From: DASQQQ01 sp036390995
GTDB taxonomy: Bacteria > Actinomycetota > UBA4738 > HRBIN12
NCBI GenBank assembly: GCA_036390995.1
Contig: DASWAT010000059.1
Location: 1 to 50,304 of the forward strand
Direction of reading: 5' to 3'
DNA length: 50,304 nt
In this document: positions 1-8,262 of the stretch, one piece after another
Layout: the number at the start of each line of letters is the position of its first letter
How positions within the stretch are numbered: the first letter of the stretch is position 1
The notes under the pieces: model-generated
The model's database searches: none
Told to the model about the DNA's origin: nothing
The model's input: only the letters and a program-made list of their open reading frames with translations
Position numbers and translations under genes: made by a program

Positions 1-246
1 GTCCAGGCCTTGGTCGGTCAGCTCCGTGCGCAGAGCGACGACCTGATCCTCCACCGCCTCCGCGGTGCGCCGCGGGACCCGGTGCGGCCGCCGGGACCTC
101 GCCTCCAGCCCGGCTTCACCTTCGGCATCGAAGCGACGGCAGAGTTCGTAGACCCACCGGGGTGAGACCCCGTAGTCGCGGGACACCTCCGCCTTGCTCC
201 GCCCCTCGATCCTGACCGCGGTGACCACCAGCCTGGCAAGCGACAT
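1..246 (-). CDS. IS481-family transposase, N-terminal fragment
   Basis: Translation of the minus strand from the ATG at 246 gives 82 residues that remain open at the window edge, starting MSLARLVVTAVRIEGRSKAE. The pattern is the helix-turn-helix that starts IS481 transposases: a GRSKAEVSRDYGVSPRWVY recognition region at residues 16-34, then RFDAEGEAGLEARSRRPHR at 38-56, the usual linker before the DDE catalytic domain. The catalytic core is not in the window, so whether the gene is intact cannot be told. A member of the related IS3/Tc1 HTH group is a less likely alternative. Confidence 0.75.
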   Translation of the reverse strand, partial: MSLARLVVTAVRIEGRSKAEVSRDYGVSPRWVYELCRRFDAEGEAGLEARSRRPHRVPRRTAEAVEDQVVALRTELTDQGLD

Positions 247-276
247 CCCCCACCCCTTCCGCCTGAGGTAGGCACG

Positions 277-317
277 ATGTCGCGAGACAGGGCGGAACTA
301 TGTCGTGAAACCAGACA
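277..317 (-). repeat. Terminal region of the IS element with tandem related motifs
   Basis: Two motifs of the form TGTCT...CGACAT (read on the minus strand) lie 10 bases apart just upstream of the transposase. Paired motifs of this kind near the tip are common in actinobacterial IS481 elements and are likely transposase-binding sites. The assignment rests on motif resemblance only, since the partner inverted repeat is outside the window. Confidence 0.45.
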
Positions 318-330
318 CTGCCCCCGGCAC

Positions 331-1485
331 TCAGACGACGCGCGACTCGGGGACCAGGTCGCCTCGGGCGAAGCGCTCGAGCGAGAGCGACGAGACGTCG
401 ATCGTCTTCGCCCGCCCCCCGACGATCATCTCGGCCAGCAGCTTCCCTACGATCGGGGCGTGCTGGAACCCGTGGCCGCTGAACCCGTTCGCCAAGTAAA
501 GGCCGCCGAGTCCCTGCACCGGGCCGATGATCGGGTGCCGGTCGGGCGTCATCTCGTAGAGCCCGTTCCACATGGCTCGGACCTCCGCCTCGGCCACCGG
601 CGGGAACACCCGCATCGCAGTGGGCAGCAACCTCTCCTCCACGAACCGGCGATCCACGCTCGTGTCGAACGACGCGTGCTCATCCCGGCCGCCCATCCCC
701 ATGAGCACACCGTCGCCTTCGCGGTGGAAGTAGAAGCTCGTCTCGGCGTCGATCACCAGGGTCCGGCGTTCTGGGGCATCGGGGAACGAGCCCGTGACCA
801 CGACGTTCCGGGGGATCGGCTCGATCGGAACGTCCACACCGCACGTCGCCGCGAGCGGCCCCGCCCAGGGCCCCGCCGCGTTCACCACCACCGGGCTCTG
901 GATCCGTTCGCGGTTCGTGACCACGCCGGTCACCAGGCCCCTCACACTCGAGATCTGCTCGACCTCCACACCGGTCCGGATCTCCGCGCCGGCTCCGCGC
1001 GCGAGCGTGGCGTAGCCGTTCGTCAAGCCCGACGGGTCGGCGATCCCCTCGTCGGGGCAGTAGGTCGCGCCGACCACGTTCTCGAGCGATATCCCCGGTG
1101 CCACCTCCGTGGCCTCCTCGGGTGACAGCATCCGAACGTCCACACCGAGCGACCGCTGGAGCTCTGCGGCCCTCCCGAACGCCTCCCACTCGACCGGATC
1201 CCGGACCAGGAACAGGTACCCGTCGCGCCACACGTCGAGCGGGAGCCCGTGCACGTCGCTGAACCCGGTGATCATCGGCACGCTCGCGAGCGACAGCTGG
1301 ATGTTGATGCGGCTCGAGAACTGGAACCGGAACCCTCCCGCGCACGCGCCGGTCGACCCCATCCCCAGCGAGTCGGCTCGCTCCAGCAGCAGCACGCGCC
1401 CCGCCCCGGCCGCTGCAAGGTGATACGCGGCGCTCACGCCGACCGCGCCGCCACCGACGACCACGACGTCGGCGGTCGCGCTCAC
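331..1485 (-). CDS. FAD-dependent glycine/D-amino acid oxidase family protein (DadA/SoxB-like)
   Basis: Likely oxidises an amino or imino acid to the imine or keto acid using FAD. The 384-residue protein starts with the dinucleotide-binding motif VVVVGGGAVGVSAAYHLA (residues 7-24), followed by the LLLERADSLGMGSTGACAGG segment of the DAO family, and has a C-terminal DRHPIIGP and GLYLANGFSGHGFQHAP region typical of sarcosine oxidase and D-amino acid dehydrogenase relatives. Length is normal for the family. The GTG start overlaps the stop of the upstream cyclodeaminase gene by four bases (GTGA), so it is the last gene of the liv operon. The substrate is unknown; the operon suggests an imported amino acid. 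No signal peptide is seen, so it is cytoplasmic or membrane-peripheral. Confidence 0.85.
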   Translation of the reverse strand: MSATADVVVVGGGAVGVSAAYHLAAAGAGRVLLLERADSLGMGSTGACAGGFRFQFSSRINIQLSLASVPMITGFSDVHGLPLDVWRDGYLFLVRDPVEWEAFGRAAELQRSLGVDVRMLSPEEATEVAPGISLENVVGATYCPDEGIADPSGLTNGYATLARGAGAEIRTGVEVEQISSVRGLVTGVVTNRERIQSPVVVNAAGPWAGPLAATCGVDVPIEPIPRNVVVTGSFPDAPERRTLVIDAETSFYFHREGDGVLMGMGGRDEHASFDTSVDRRFVEERLLPTAMRVFPPVAEAEVRAMWNGLYEMTPDRHPIIGPVQGLGGLYLANGFSGHGFQHAPIVGKLLAEMIVGGRAKTIDVSSLSLERFARGDLVPESRVV

Positions 1486-2432
1486 GACCCCAGCCGGTCC
1501 ACGGCCGCCCGCGCAACCACCAGGTCCTCGAACGACACGCCCACGGACTTGAACACCGTCACGTCGTCGGGCGAGCGACGGACCGGCGCGCCGCGGACGA
1601 CCTCGGCCAGGTCGGCCACCACGTGCGAGGCGTCCACGACGCCGGCCCGGATCGGCATCACCACGTCGCCGGCCTCGGCCATCGCGGCCTCACGGGTCTC
1701 CACCACCAGTCGGGCACGCCGGATCGTCTCGTCGTCCAGCTCCCTGGTTCGGGGCGTGTAGGCTCCGACGGCGTTCACGTGAGCCCCGTTCGCCAGGAGA
1801 CGCCCGTCGAACACCGGCGACGGGCTCGTGGTACACGTGCACACGACGTCGGCGTTCGCCACCGCATCCGGCACGCCGGCCGACCCCTCGAGTCCCATCG
1901 CCCGGGCCAGGTCGGCCAGTGCCTCCGCGCGCGCAGGCGTCCGGGAGACCACCGTCACGCGCTCGACTCGGCGCACGGCGCGCATCGCCTCCAGATGAAC
2001 ACGCGCCTGCACGCCCGCCCCGAAGACGACGAGCCGCGTCGCGTCGTCCCGCGCCAGGTATCGCGTCGCCAGACCGGAGACGGCGCCGGTCCGCAAGGCG
2101 GTGAGCGCCGCTCCGTCGATGACCGCCTCCGGCTGCTGGGTCTCCGAGCCGAACAGCACGTACAGACCGTGGATCAGCGGCAGGCCGCGTTCGGGGTTCT
2201 CGGGCGTCACGGTGACGAGCTTCACCCCCGCTCCCTCCGGGCCCGTCGCCGGCATCGACAGCAACGTCCCGCTGCGGGTCTCCAGGTGGGAGCGAAGCGG
2301 GGCCTCAGGGAGCGACCCGGATCCGAACGTCGCCTCCAGCGCATCCACGGCCGCCCTCATCGGGAGGAGCTCGGTGAGGCGCGCGGCATCGACGAACGGA
2401 AGGTCGCTCACTCCGCGCCCGGCTCCGCTCAC
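1482..2432 (-). CDS. Ornithine cyclodeaminase / mu-crystallin family protein
   Basis: A 316-residue NAD(P)-dependent enzyme of the OCD/mu-crystallin family. Members are ornithine cyclodeaminases, alanine dehydrogenases or ketimine/pyrroline-carboxylate reductases. Visible features are the N-terminal substrate domain with GTLLSMPATGPEGAGVKLV, the Rossmann motif VVFGAGVQARVHLEAM near residue 135, and TCTTSPSPVFDGRLL further on. The GTG start at 2432 overlaps the livF stop by four bases. Lying between a transporter and an amino acid oxidase, it more likely reduces a cyclic imine or deaminates the imported amino acid than acts in polyamine metabolism; this is inference. An in-frame GTG seven codons downstream is an alternative start. 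Confidence 0.85.
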   Translation of the reverse strand: MSGAGRGVSDLPFVDAARLTELLPMRAAVDALEATFGSGSLPEAPLRSHLETRSGTLLSMPATGPEGAGVKLVTVTPENPERGLPLIHGLYVLFGSETQQPEAVIDGAALTALRTGAVSGLATRYLARDDATRLVVFGAGVQARVHLEAMRAVRRVERVTVVSRTPARAEALADLARAMGLEGSAGVPDAVANADVVCTCTTSPSPVFDGRLLANGAHVNAVGAYTPRTRELDDETIRRARLVVETREAAMAEAGDVVMPIRAGVVDASHVVADLAEVVRGAPVRRSPDDVTVFKSVGVSFEDLVVARAAVDRLGS

Positions 2433-3202
2433 AGCTCTCCCAGGTACGCCTCTCGCATCTGGGGGTTCTCCAGCAGGCTCTGTGCGGTGTCCGAGAGCAC
2501 GACCTCCCCGGTCTGCAGCACGTAGCCGCGGTCGGCGATCGAGAGCGCCATGTTCGCGTTCTGCTCGACCACGAAGATCGTCGTGCCGAGCTCGTTGATC
2601 TCCTTGATGATCTGGAAGACCTGGTCCACCAGCACCGGGGCAAGGCCCATCGAGGGCTCGTCCATCAGGAGCACCTTGGGCTGGGCCATGAGCGCGCGCC
2701 CCATAGCGACCATCTGCTGTTCCCCGCCCGAAAGCGTCCCGGCCTTCTGGGACACGCGCTCGCGCAGCCGGGGGAACGTCCCGAGGATCCGATCCATGTC
2801 CTCGGCCACCGCCTTCTTGTCCGAGCGCTGGTACGCGCCGAGCTCGAGGTTCTCCTTCACGGTCATCCTCGTGAACAGGCGGCGGTTCTCGGGCACCATC
2901 GAGACCCCCCGCCTGACGACCTCGGTCGTGGGCAGCCCGTTGACGATCTCGCCGCCGAGGAGCACCTCGCCCTCGCTCGGCGTCACGTACCCGAGGATCG
3001 TCTTCAGGGTGGTCGTCTTCCCGCTGGCGTTGCCGCCCAGCAGGCAGACGATCTCCCCGGCCCTGATCGCGACGTTCACGTGACGCAGCACCGAGATCAG
3101 CCCGTAGTGCGTGCTCACGTCGCGCAGCTCGAGGACCGTCGAGGCTTCGGTCTCTCCCCTGCGGGCCACATCGACCTGCGGGGCGCCCTCGGGACGGCTC
3201 AT
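2429..3202 (-). CDS. livF: Branched-chain amino acid ABC transporter ATP-binding protein LivF
   Basis: Second ATPase of a HAAT-type importer. The 257-residue protein has a slightly unusual Walker A, LLGGNASGKTTTLK, the Q-loop region MVPENRRLFTRMTV, the signature LSGGEQQMVAMGRAL, Walker B VLLMDEPSMGL and an H-loop substitute, FVVEQN, as in LivF proteins. The ATG at 3202 overlaps the livG stop by four bases; the open frame extends further upstream but that part is the shadow of livG. It has a 25-30 residue N-terminal extension before the conserved VLELRDVSTHYG. It would pair with LivG on the cytoplasmic face of LivH/LivM. Confidence 0.93.
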   Translation of the reverse strand: MSRPEGAPQVDVARRGETEASTVLELRDVSTHYGLISVLRHVNVAIRAGEIVCLLGGNASGKTTTLKTILGYVTPSEGEVLLGGEIVNGLPTTEVVRRGVSMVPENRRLFTRMTVKENLELGAYQRSDKKAVAEDMDRILGTFPRLRERVSQKAGTLSGGEQQMVAMGRALMAQPKVLLMDEPSMGLAPVLVDQVFQIIKEINELGTTIFVVEQNANMALSIADRGYVLQTGEVVLSDTAQSLLENPQMREAYLGEL

Positions 3203-3981
3203 CCCACCGCCTTCTTGCCCAGGTAGGCCTCGACGACCTGCTCGTTGTGTGCCACGTCCTCGTAGGTACCCTCGGCGATCTTCTTGCCGTAGTCCAACGC
3301 CACGACCCGGTCCGAGACGCCCTTGACCACCCGCATGTCGTGCTCGATGAGCAGGACGGTCAGTCCGAGTTCCTTGCGGAGCCGCCAGATCTGGTCGGTC
3401 AGCTCCTGCGTCTCCTTCGGGTTCATCCCGGCGGTCGGTTCGTCCAACAGGAGCAGCTTCGGTTCCGTCGCCAACGCCCGCGCGATCTCCAACCGGCGGC
3501 GGTTCGCGTAGGAGAGCACGAAGGCCGGCTGGTCCTGGCGGTAGCCGGACAGGCGAGCCCCGAAGAACCCGAGGCTGTGGCTGGCCCGTTCTCGGATGCG
3601 CTGTTCCTCCCGGCGCTGGGCCGGCAGACGCAGCACGCTCGCCACGAACCCGGCGCGCCCCCGGCAATGCTGGCCGACCATCACGTTCTCGAGGACCGAC
3701 ATGTTCGAGAACAGGTGGACGGTCTGGAACGTGCGCGAGATGCCGAGCTTCGTGATCTGCGACGGCTTCAGGCCGACGATGCTCCGACCCTCGAACAGGA
3801 TGTTCCCCTCGTCCGGCGCGTACAGGCCGGTGATGCTGTTGAAGAGCGTGGTCTTGCCAGCCCCGTTCGGCCCGATGACGCTGACGATCTCGCCCTCCTC
3901 CACGTGCAGGTCAAGGCCGCTCAGGGCGGCCAGGCCGCCGAAGAGCTTCGCGATCCCGCGCACCTCCAGGACCGCGCTCAT
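3199..3981 (-). CDS. livG: Branched-chain amino acid ABC transporter ATP-binding protein LivG
   Basis: First ATPase of the importer, 260 residues. It shows Walker A IGPNGAGKTTLFNSITG, the LivG-type insert with ISRTFQTVHLFSNMSVLENVMVG split across the Q-loop, the LivG-specific signature LSYANRRRLEIARALA, Walker B LLLLDEPTAGMNP and switch histidine LLIEHDMRVV. The ATG at 3981 overlaps the livM stop by four bases and begins MSAVLEVRGIAKLFGG, as the family does; a longer frame upstream is not needed. It drives transport by ATP hydrolysis as a LivF/LivG heterodimer. Confidence 0.94.
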   Translation of the reverse strand: MSAVLEVRGIAKLFGGLAALSGLDLHVEEGEIVSVIGPNGAGKTTLFNSITGLYAPDEGNILFEGRSIVGLKPSQITKLGISRTFQTVHLFSNMSVLENVMVGQHCRGRAGFVASVLRLPAQRREEQRIRERASHSLGFFGARLSGYRQDQPAFVLSYANRRRLEIARALATEPKLLLLDEPTAGMNPKETQELTDQIWRLRKELGLTVLLIEHDMRVVKGVSDRVVALDYGKKIAEGTYEDVAHNEQVVEAYLGKKAVG

Positions 3982-5750
3982 CCCGGAGCCTCCTCCCAGG
4001 AGATCGTGGCGGGCTCGGCATCGGGGGCGCCCTTGGACCACGCGTCCTGGAGCCGATCTTCCTCCTTGAGCTCCCGGGTCCGGCGCACGTTCGGGATCAA
4101 CCCCTCGGGCCGGTAGAGCATGATCCCGATGAGCACGGCGCCGTAGATCAGGAGCTGATACGTTTCGAACTCGGTCAGGAACCCGGGGATGCCGACCAGG
4201 ACCAGCGCTCCCACGACCACGCCCGGGATGCTCCCCATGCCGCCCAGGATGATGATGGCCAGCGCCTGGATGGAGATCAGGATGTTGAAGCTCGTGGGTG
4301 CGAGCGACCCGATCTGGACGGCGAACAGCGCTCCCGACACGCTCCCAACGGCGGCGCCGGTGGCGAACGCCAGCAGCTTGTACCGCACGGTGCTCACGCC
4401 CATGACCTCGGACACCTGCTCGTCCTCACGCATGGCCACCCAGGCCCGCCCGATGCGGGAGTTCGCGAGCCGGTAGGAGACGAAGCCAGCAAGGACGCAG
4501 AAGACGAGCACGAGGTAGTAGAAGGGCTGGGGATCGCGGAAGTCCACGTTGAGGCCGCCGATCGTGAACGAGGGCGCCGGGATCGCGATCAACCCCTGCG
4601 CGCCCCCGAGGAAGGACTTCAAGGCATCGGAGGTGACCAGCACCCTGGCGATCTCGCCGAATCCGAGGGTCACGATCGCCAGGTAGTCCCCCCGGAGGCG
4701 GAGCACCGGCGCCCCGATCAGCAGTCCCGTCACGGCAGCGAGCAGCACCACGATGGGGACCGCCTCGAAGAACCCCATCCCCACGTGGATCGACGATCCG
4801 GAGTTCGCGGCGGCGGTGAGGACACCCATCGCGTAGGCCCCCACGGCGAAGAACGCCACGTAGCCAAGATCGAGGAGGCCCGCGTAGCCGACCACGATGT
4901 TCAGGCCGAGGCCCATGAGCAGGAACAGGCCCACACGACCGAGGACCGCCGACAGGAACGAGCCGAGCAGGAACGGCAGGACCGCCAGCAGCAACCCCAC
5001 CGCCGCCACGGCCAGCAACCGGACCTGCCGCTGGCCTTCGCGCGTGGCGCCTGAGAGGCGCTGGCGGAGCGTGATCCCCTCGTTCGCCCAGAAGGCCGAG
5101 ATCCCGGCCGGGACGGCGAACGTGAGGATCGCGCCGATGTACGTCAGCCCCCCGAGCCGCACGCTGTAGAGCCATGCCGTGTCCAGCCCGAGCTGCCCGA
5201 TCATCACCCGGAACACGTTCTGGAGCATGCTCAGGAGCAGGACGACCAGCAGGCCGGTGATCAACGGCCGCCGGATCTTCCATCCGAGGACGGCGAGGCC
5301 CGCGCCCGCGGCTCCGGCCACGGTCGCCAGCACGACCAACATCCCGATGCCCGGGGCGATCGCGCGATCGAAGGTCACGACGGAGATCAAGGCGGGAGTC
5401 ACGGACGTGAAGATCTTCTGCGCCGCGAACCGTTCCGGAAGCCCGTTCGCGACGACGATGCTGAGGCCGACCAGCGCACCGCCGGTCACACCGATGATCG
5501 CTCCGCCCACCAGGGCGGCTCGGCCGTCCGGCTTGACCGCCTCCCCGGCGACGATCCGGGGCCGGGCCAGCACGTACGCGGCACTCAGGGGCGGCAGGAT
5601 CAGGAGCACCCTCCCAAGGGTGACCTGGTCCCCCACGAGCCGGACACCGTCGAACGTCTGCACCATGCCGACGAGGGCGAGGTAGATCACCCCCATCCCA
5701 CCCAGCATCCCCAGGCGGGCGACCCGTCGCGCCGTCAGACCGGCGGACAC
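3978..5750 (-). CDS. livM: Branched-chain amino acid ABC transporter permease LivM, N-terminally extended
   Basis: Membrane permease of the HAAT importer. Residues from about 243 match standard LivM: GLNIVVGYAGLLDLGYVAFF, LRLRGDYLAIVTLGFGEIAR and the cytoplasmic coupling segment SRIGRAWVAMREDEQVSEVM followed by YKLLAFATGAAVGSVSGALF. The first 240 residues are an extra block with about six hydrophobic segments, so the protein is 590 residues rather than the usual 300-430. The C-terminus ends in a charged cytoplasmic tail. It starts one base after the livH stop and overlaps livG by four bases. The role of the extension is unknown; long LivM forms are known from other soil actinobacteria. Confidence 0.9.
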   Translation of the reverse strand: MSAGLTARRVARLGMLGGMGVIYLALVGMVQTFDGVRLVGDQVTLGRVLLILPPLSAAYVLARPRIVAGEAVKPDGRAALVGGAIIGVTGGALVGLSIVVANGLPERFAAQKIFTSVTPALISVVTFDRAIAPGIGMLVVLATVAGAAGAGLAVLGWKIRRPLITGLLVVLLLSMLQNVFRVMIGQLGLDTAWLYSVRLGGLTYIGAILTFAVPAGISAFWANEGITLRQRLSGATREGQRQVRLLAVAAVGLLLAVLPFLLGSFLSAVLGRVGLFLLMGLGLNIVVGYAGLLDLGYVAFFAVGAYAMGVLTAAANSGSSIHVGMGFFEAVPIVVLLAAVTGLLIGAPVLRLRGDYLAIVTLGFGEIARVLVTSDALKSFLGGAQGLIAIPAPSFTIGGLNVDFRDPQPFYYLVLVFCVLAGFVSYRLANSRIGRAWVAMREDEQVSEVMGVSTVRYKLLAFATGAAVGSVSGALFAVQIGSLAPTSFNILISIQALAIIILGGMGSIPGVVVGALVLVGIPGFLTEFETYQLLIYGAVLIGIMLYRPEGLIPNVRRTRELKEEDRLQDAWSKGAPDAEPATISWEEAPG

Positions 5751-5751
5751 G

Positions 5752-6858
5752 TCAGACCTTCTCCGCCTCGTCAGATCCCAGCAGCCCTCCCGGGCGGAAG
5801 ATGAGCACGAGGACCAGGATGCTGAAGGCGATGACGTCCTTCAGCTGGTTCGGCCCCTTCACGCCGAGGCCGGTCAGGAACAGCGACGGTCCAACTGCCT
5901 CCAGCAGACCGAGGATCAATCCGCCCAGGGCCGCGCCTGCGATGCTCCCGATGCCGCCGAGGACCGCCGCCGTGAACGCCTTGATCCCTGGGATGAACCC
6001 CATGAACGGCCCGACCACCTGGAACACCATGGTGAACAGGACGGCGGCGATCCCGGCGAGCATGCCGCCGATGGCGAACGTGGTGACCACGACTCGGTCG
6101 ACATCGATGCCCATGAGGCTGGCGATCTCCTTGTCCTCCGCCACCGCCCGCATCGACTTGCCGGTCCTGGTGCGGGCCACGAACATGATGAGGCCGACCA
6201 TGGCGAGGATGGCACCGACGATCACGATGACCTGGGTCCGGAGGATGGGGATCCCCAGGACGGTCCACGTCCCACCGAGGACGTCGGGGGTCGGATATCC
6301 ACGGGTCTGGGGACCGAAGAACCCCTTCGCCGTGTTCTGCAGGAACAGGGAGGCGCCGATCGCCGTGATCAGCGGGACCAGCCGGGGTGCTTTGCGGAGC
6401 CGCCGGTACGCGACCCGCTCGAGCAGGACCGCCACGCCCACCGAGCCGGCCATCGCGACGACCATCAGGATGGCGATGGAAACCACCGGGTTCGACTGCA
6501 GGAACCCGCTGTTCTGGAGCGTCCTCGCGACGAAGTAGGAGGCGAAGGCTCCCGCCATGAACACCTCGCCGTGCGCGAAGTTGATCATGTTCAGGATCCC
6601 GTAGACCATCGTGTATCCGAGCGCGATCAGGGCATAGATCGCACCCTGGGCCACCCCGAACACCAGGAGGTCACGCCAGGCGGCACCGCTGAACCGCCCG
6701 AGCTGGATCGTCTCGTAGGTGCCGTATGCCGCGAGCAGGAGAACGCCGACCCCAACCACCCATTGCACGACCCGCCGCACGGGGAACCGGCTGAGACGCC
6801 CCAGCTCCGCCGGGGCTTCCGATGTCTCGACGACGTCCGCGGTTCCTCTGGTCATCAT
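5752..6858 (-). CDS. livH: Branched-chain amino acid ABC transporter permease LivH
   Basis: Second permease of the importer, 368 residues. The core begins near residue 64 with LVFGVAQGAIYALIALGYTM, then YGILNMINFAHGEVFMAGAF, and carries the coupling loop ARTRTGKSMRAVAEDKEIAS with MGID, then GMLAGIAAVLF and AFTAAVLGGIGSIAGAALGG near the C-terminus. An extra N-terminal segment of about 60 residues with one membrane span (VVQWVVGVGVLLLAAYG) precedes it. Two consecutive ATG codons (6858 and 6855) follow a GGGAGG ribosome site; the second has the more usual spacing. A strong stem-loop separates it from the binding-protein gene upstream. Confidence 0.92.
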   Translation of the reverse strand: MMTRGTADVVETSEAPAELGRLSRFPVRRVVQWVVGVGVLLLAAYGTYETIQLGRFSGAAWRDLLVFGVAQGAIYALIALGYTMVYGILNMINFAHGEVFMAGAFASYFVARTLQNSGFLQSNPVVSIAILMVVAMAGSVGVAVLLERVAYRRLRKAPRLVPLITAIGASLFLQNTAKGFFGPQTRGYPTPDVLGGTWTVLGIPILRTQVIVIVGAILAMVGLIMFVARTRTGKSMRAVAEDKEIASLMGIDVDRVVVTTFAIGGMLAGIAAVLFTMVFQVVGPFMGFIPGIKAFTAAVLGGIGSIAGAALGGLILGLLEAVGPSLFLTGLGVKGPNQLKDVIAFSILVLVLIFRPGGLLGSDEAEKV

Positions 6859-6873
6859 CCTCCCGCCGGGACG

Positions 6874-6907
6874 CGGCCGCGGGCGAGACGATGCTCGCCC
6901 GCGGCCG
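6874..6907 (-). terminator. Perfect stem-loop between binding protein gene and livH
   Basis: A 14-base-pair perfect inverted repeat (CGGCCGCGGGCGAG at 6874-6887 and its complement at 6894-6907) with a 6-base loop lies just after the stop codon of the substrate-binding protein gene and before livH. There is no T-run, so it is more likely a partial terminator or an mRNA 3'-end stabiliser than a full terminator. Such elements let the binding protein be made in excess over the membrane components; that role is inferred. Confidence 0.6.
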
Positions 6908-6921
6908 ACAGATACCGCCGC

Positions 6922-8262
6922 TCAGGACCCGAGAGCGTCGCTCAGCGTGATGGTCTCGTTGAAGATCGGCTTGGCGTCCTGGTTCCCGCCCTCGATCGGG
7001 ATGTCGGGAAGCTGGAACACGCCGATGTTCACCGCCGCCAGCGACTGGCAGTCACCCGTCGAGATGCACGTCAGGGTTCCCGTGAGTCCGGCGTAGTCCT
7101 TCACCTGGAACACTGCGTCCTTCAGCGCCGTGCGGGAGATGGTGAGGGTCCCGTCGGATCCCTCCACACCCACCTGCTTGATGGCCTCGGCCACGACGTT
7201 GAAGGCGTCGAACGCGTTCGTGTTGAACGCGGCCGTGGGGTTCCCGAACTGATCCTTGTAGGCCTTGTTGTAGGTGTCCAAGAGGGCACTGGTCGTCCCA
7301 CCCGGGCTCGGCAGCGGGAAGGACATATACGTGCCGTTCGCCGCATCGCCCGCCTGATCGAAGAACGTGGACGCGGCGCAGCCGTCCGACCCCATGTACG
7401 GGACACCCTTCAGGTCGGGGATGTCCAGCATCTGCTTCGCGAGGAGCGCGCAGGCTGGGTTGAAGTCCGGAGCGTAGATCAGCTGCGGCTCGCTCTGCGC
7501 GATGCTCGTGAGCAGCGGCTTGAAGTCGGTGTCCGTGCTCTGGATCGCTTCGGCGTCCGTGATGGTGCCGCCCAACTGCTCGAAGAACGTGCCGAACCCA
7601 TCGGTCAAGCCGGCCGCGTACGGGCTCTCGTCGTGGATCGTGGCGGCCTTCGTGAACCCGAGCTTGTTGTAGACGAAGTCCGCGACCACCCTGCCCTGGA
7701 TCGCGTCGTTCTGCGCCGTGCGAAGGTAGAAGGGGTTGTGCGTCGACTCGGCCGTCAGGCCGGCCGCCGTGTTCGACGGGGAGACGAGGATGATCCCCTT
7801 GTCACCGAGGATCTTGTCCGCCACGCCGAACGCGGAGCTCGAACAGCTCGTGCCCACGACGAACAGGATCGTCGGGTCCGAGGCGAGCTTCGTGCCCCCC
7901 TGCTGGCCGCCCTCCTTGCTGCAGAGGTCGTCCTCGTTCTGCAGCTGCACGTCGTGACCCAGGATCTGGCCGGCCTTCCCGTCGAAATTGCCGTCCAGGT
8001 AGTCGATCGCGAGCTCGACGCCGTGCTCGCTGTCCACACCGAGCGTCGCCACGTCTCCCGAGATCGCCAGCAGCGTCCCGACACGGATCGGCTCGCCCGG
8101 TCCGTACGTCACGCACCCGAACGGATCGGCGTTGCAGTCCGGCTGGTTGCCACCGCCGCTGGCACCGCCGCCCCCGGTACTCTCGTTGTTGTTGCTGCAC
8201 GCTGCGGCGACCAACGACAGCACCGCCAGAACTGCAAGGAGCTTCCACGCCCACTTGCTCAA
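6922..8262 (-). CDS. Amino acid ABC transporter substrate-binding lipoprotein (LivJ/LivK-like)
   Basis: Extracytoplasmic receptor of the importer. The 446-residue protein starts with a lipoprotein signal peptide, with WKLLAVLAVLSLVAAACS giving lipobox LVAAAC and the lipidated cysteine at residue 22, then a Gly/Ser/Asn-rich linker. The mature part has the periplasmic-binding type 1 fold of LivJ-like proteins: PIRVGTLLAISGDVATLG, the second-lobe region VVADFVYNKLGFTKAATIHD and NAFDAFNVVAEAIKQVG. Two cysteine pairs (near CNADPFGC and CISTGDC) suggest disulfides. The start is a TTG at 8262 with an AGGGGG ribosome site 8 bases upstream. First gene of the liv operon; ligand unknown. Confidence 0.9.
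   Translation of the reverse strand: MSKWAWKLLAVLAVLSLVAAACSNNNESTGGGGASGGGNQPDCNADPFGCVTYGPGEPIRVGTLLAISGDVATLGVDSEHGVELAIDYLDGNFDGKAGQILGHDVQLQNEDDLCSKEGGQQGGTKLASDPTILFVVGTSCSSSAFGVADKILGDKGIILVSPSNTAAGLTAESTHNPFYLRTAQNDAIQGRVVADFVYNKLGFTKAATIHDESPYAAGLTDGFGTFFEQLGGTITDAEAIQSTDTDFKPLLTSIAQSEPQLIYAPDFNPACALLAKQMLDIPDLKGVPYMGSDGCAASTFFDQAGDAANGTYMSFPLPSPGGTTSALLDTYNKAYKDQFGNPTAAFNTNAFDAFNVVAEAIKQVGVEGSDGTLTISRTALKDAVFQVKDYAGLTGTLTCISTGDCQSLAAVNIGVFQLPDIPIEGGNQDAKPIFNETITLSDALGS

Larger units (their letters stand above)
1..317 (-). mobile_element. IS481-like insertion sequence, partial (5' end only)
   Basis: The left 317 bases hold the 5' end of an insertion sequence reading leftward off the window. 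It contains the N-terminal part of an IS481-type transposase and, upstream of it, a terminal region with two related motifs (ATGTCGCGAGACA at 277-289 and ATGTCGTGAAACCAGACA at 300-317, both given on the plus strand). Read on the minus strand the element would begin with TGTCTGG, typical of IS481-family ends. The outer end at 317 is inferred; the other end, the target duplication and the rest of the transposase lie outside the window. The end falls 13 bases beyond the stop codon of the neighbouring oxidase gene. Confidence 0.6.

Noticed and set aside
2429..3667. 412-residue version of LivF
   Set aside because: The first 155 codons lie inside livG and have no homology; the ATG at 3202 with the four-base overlap is the sensible start.
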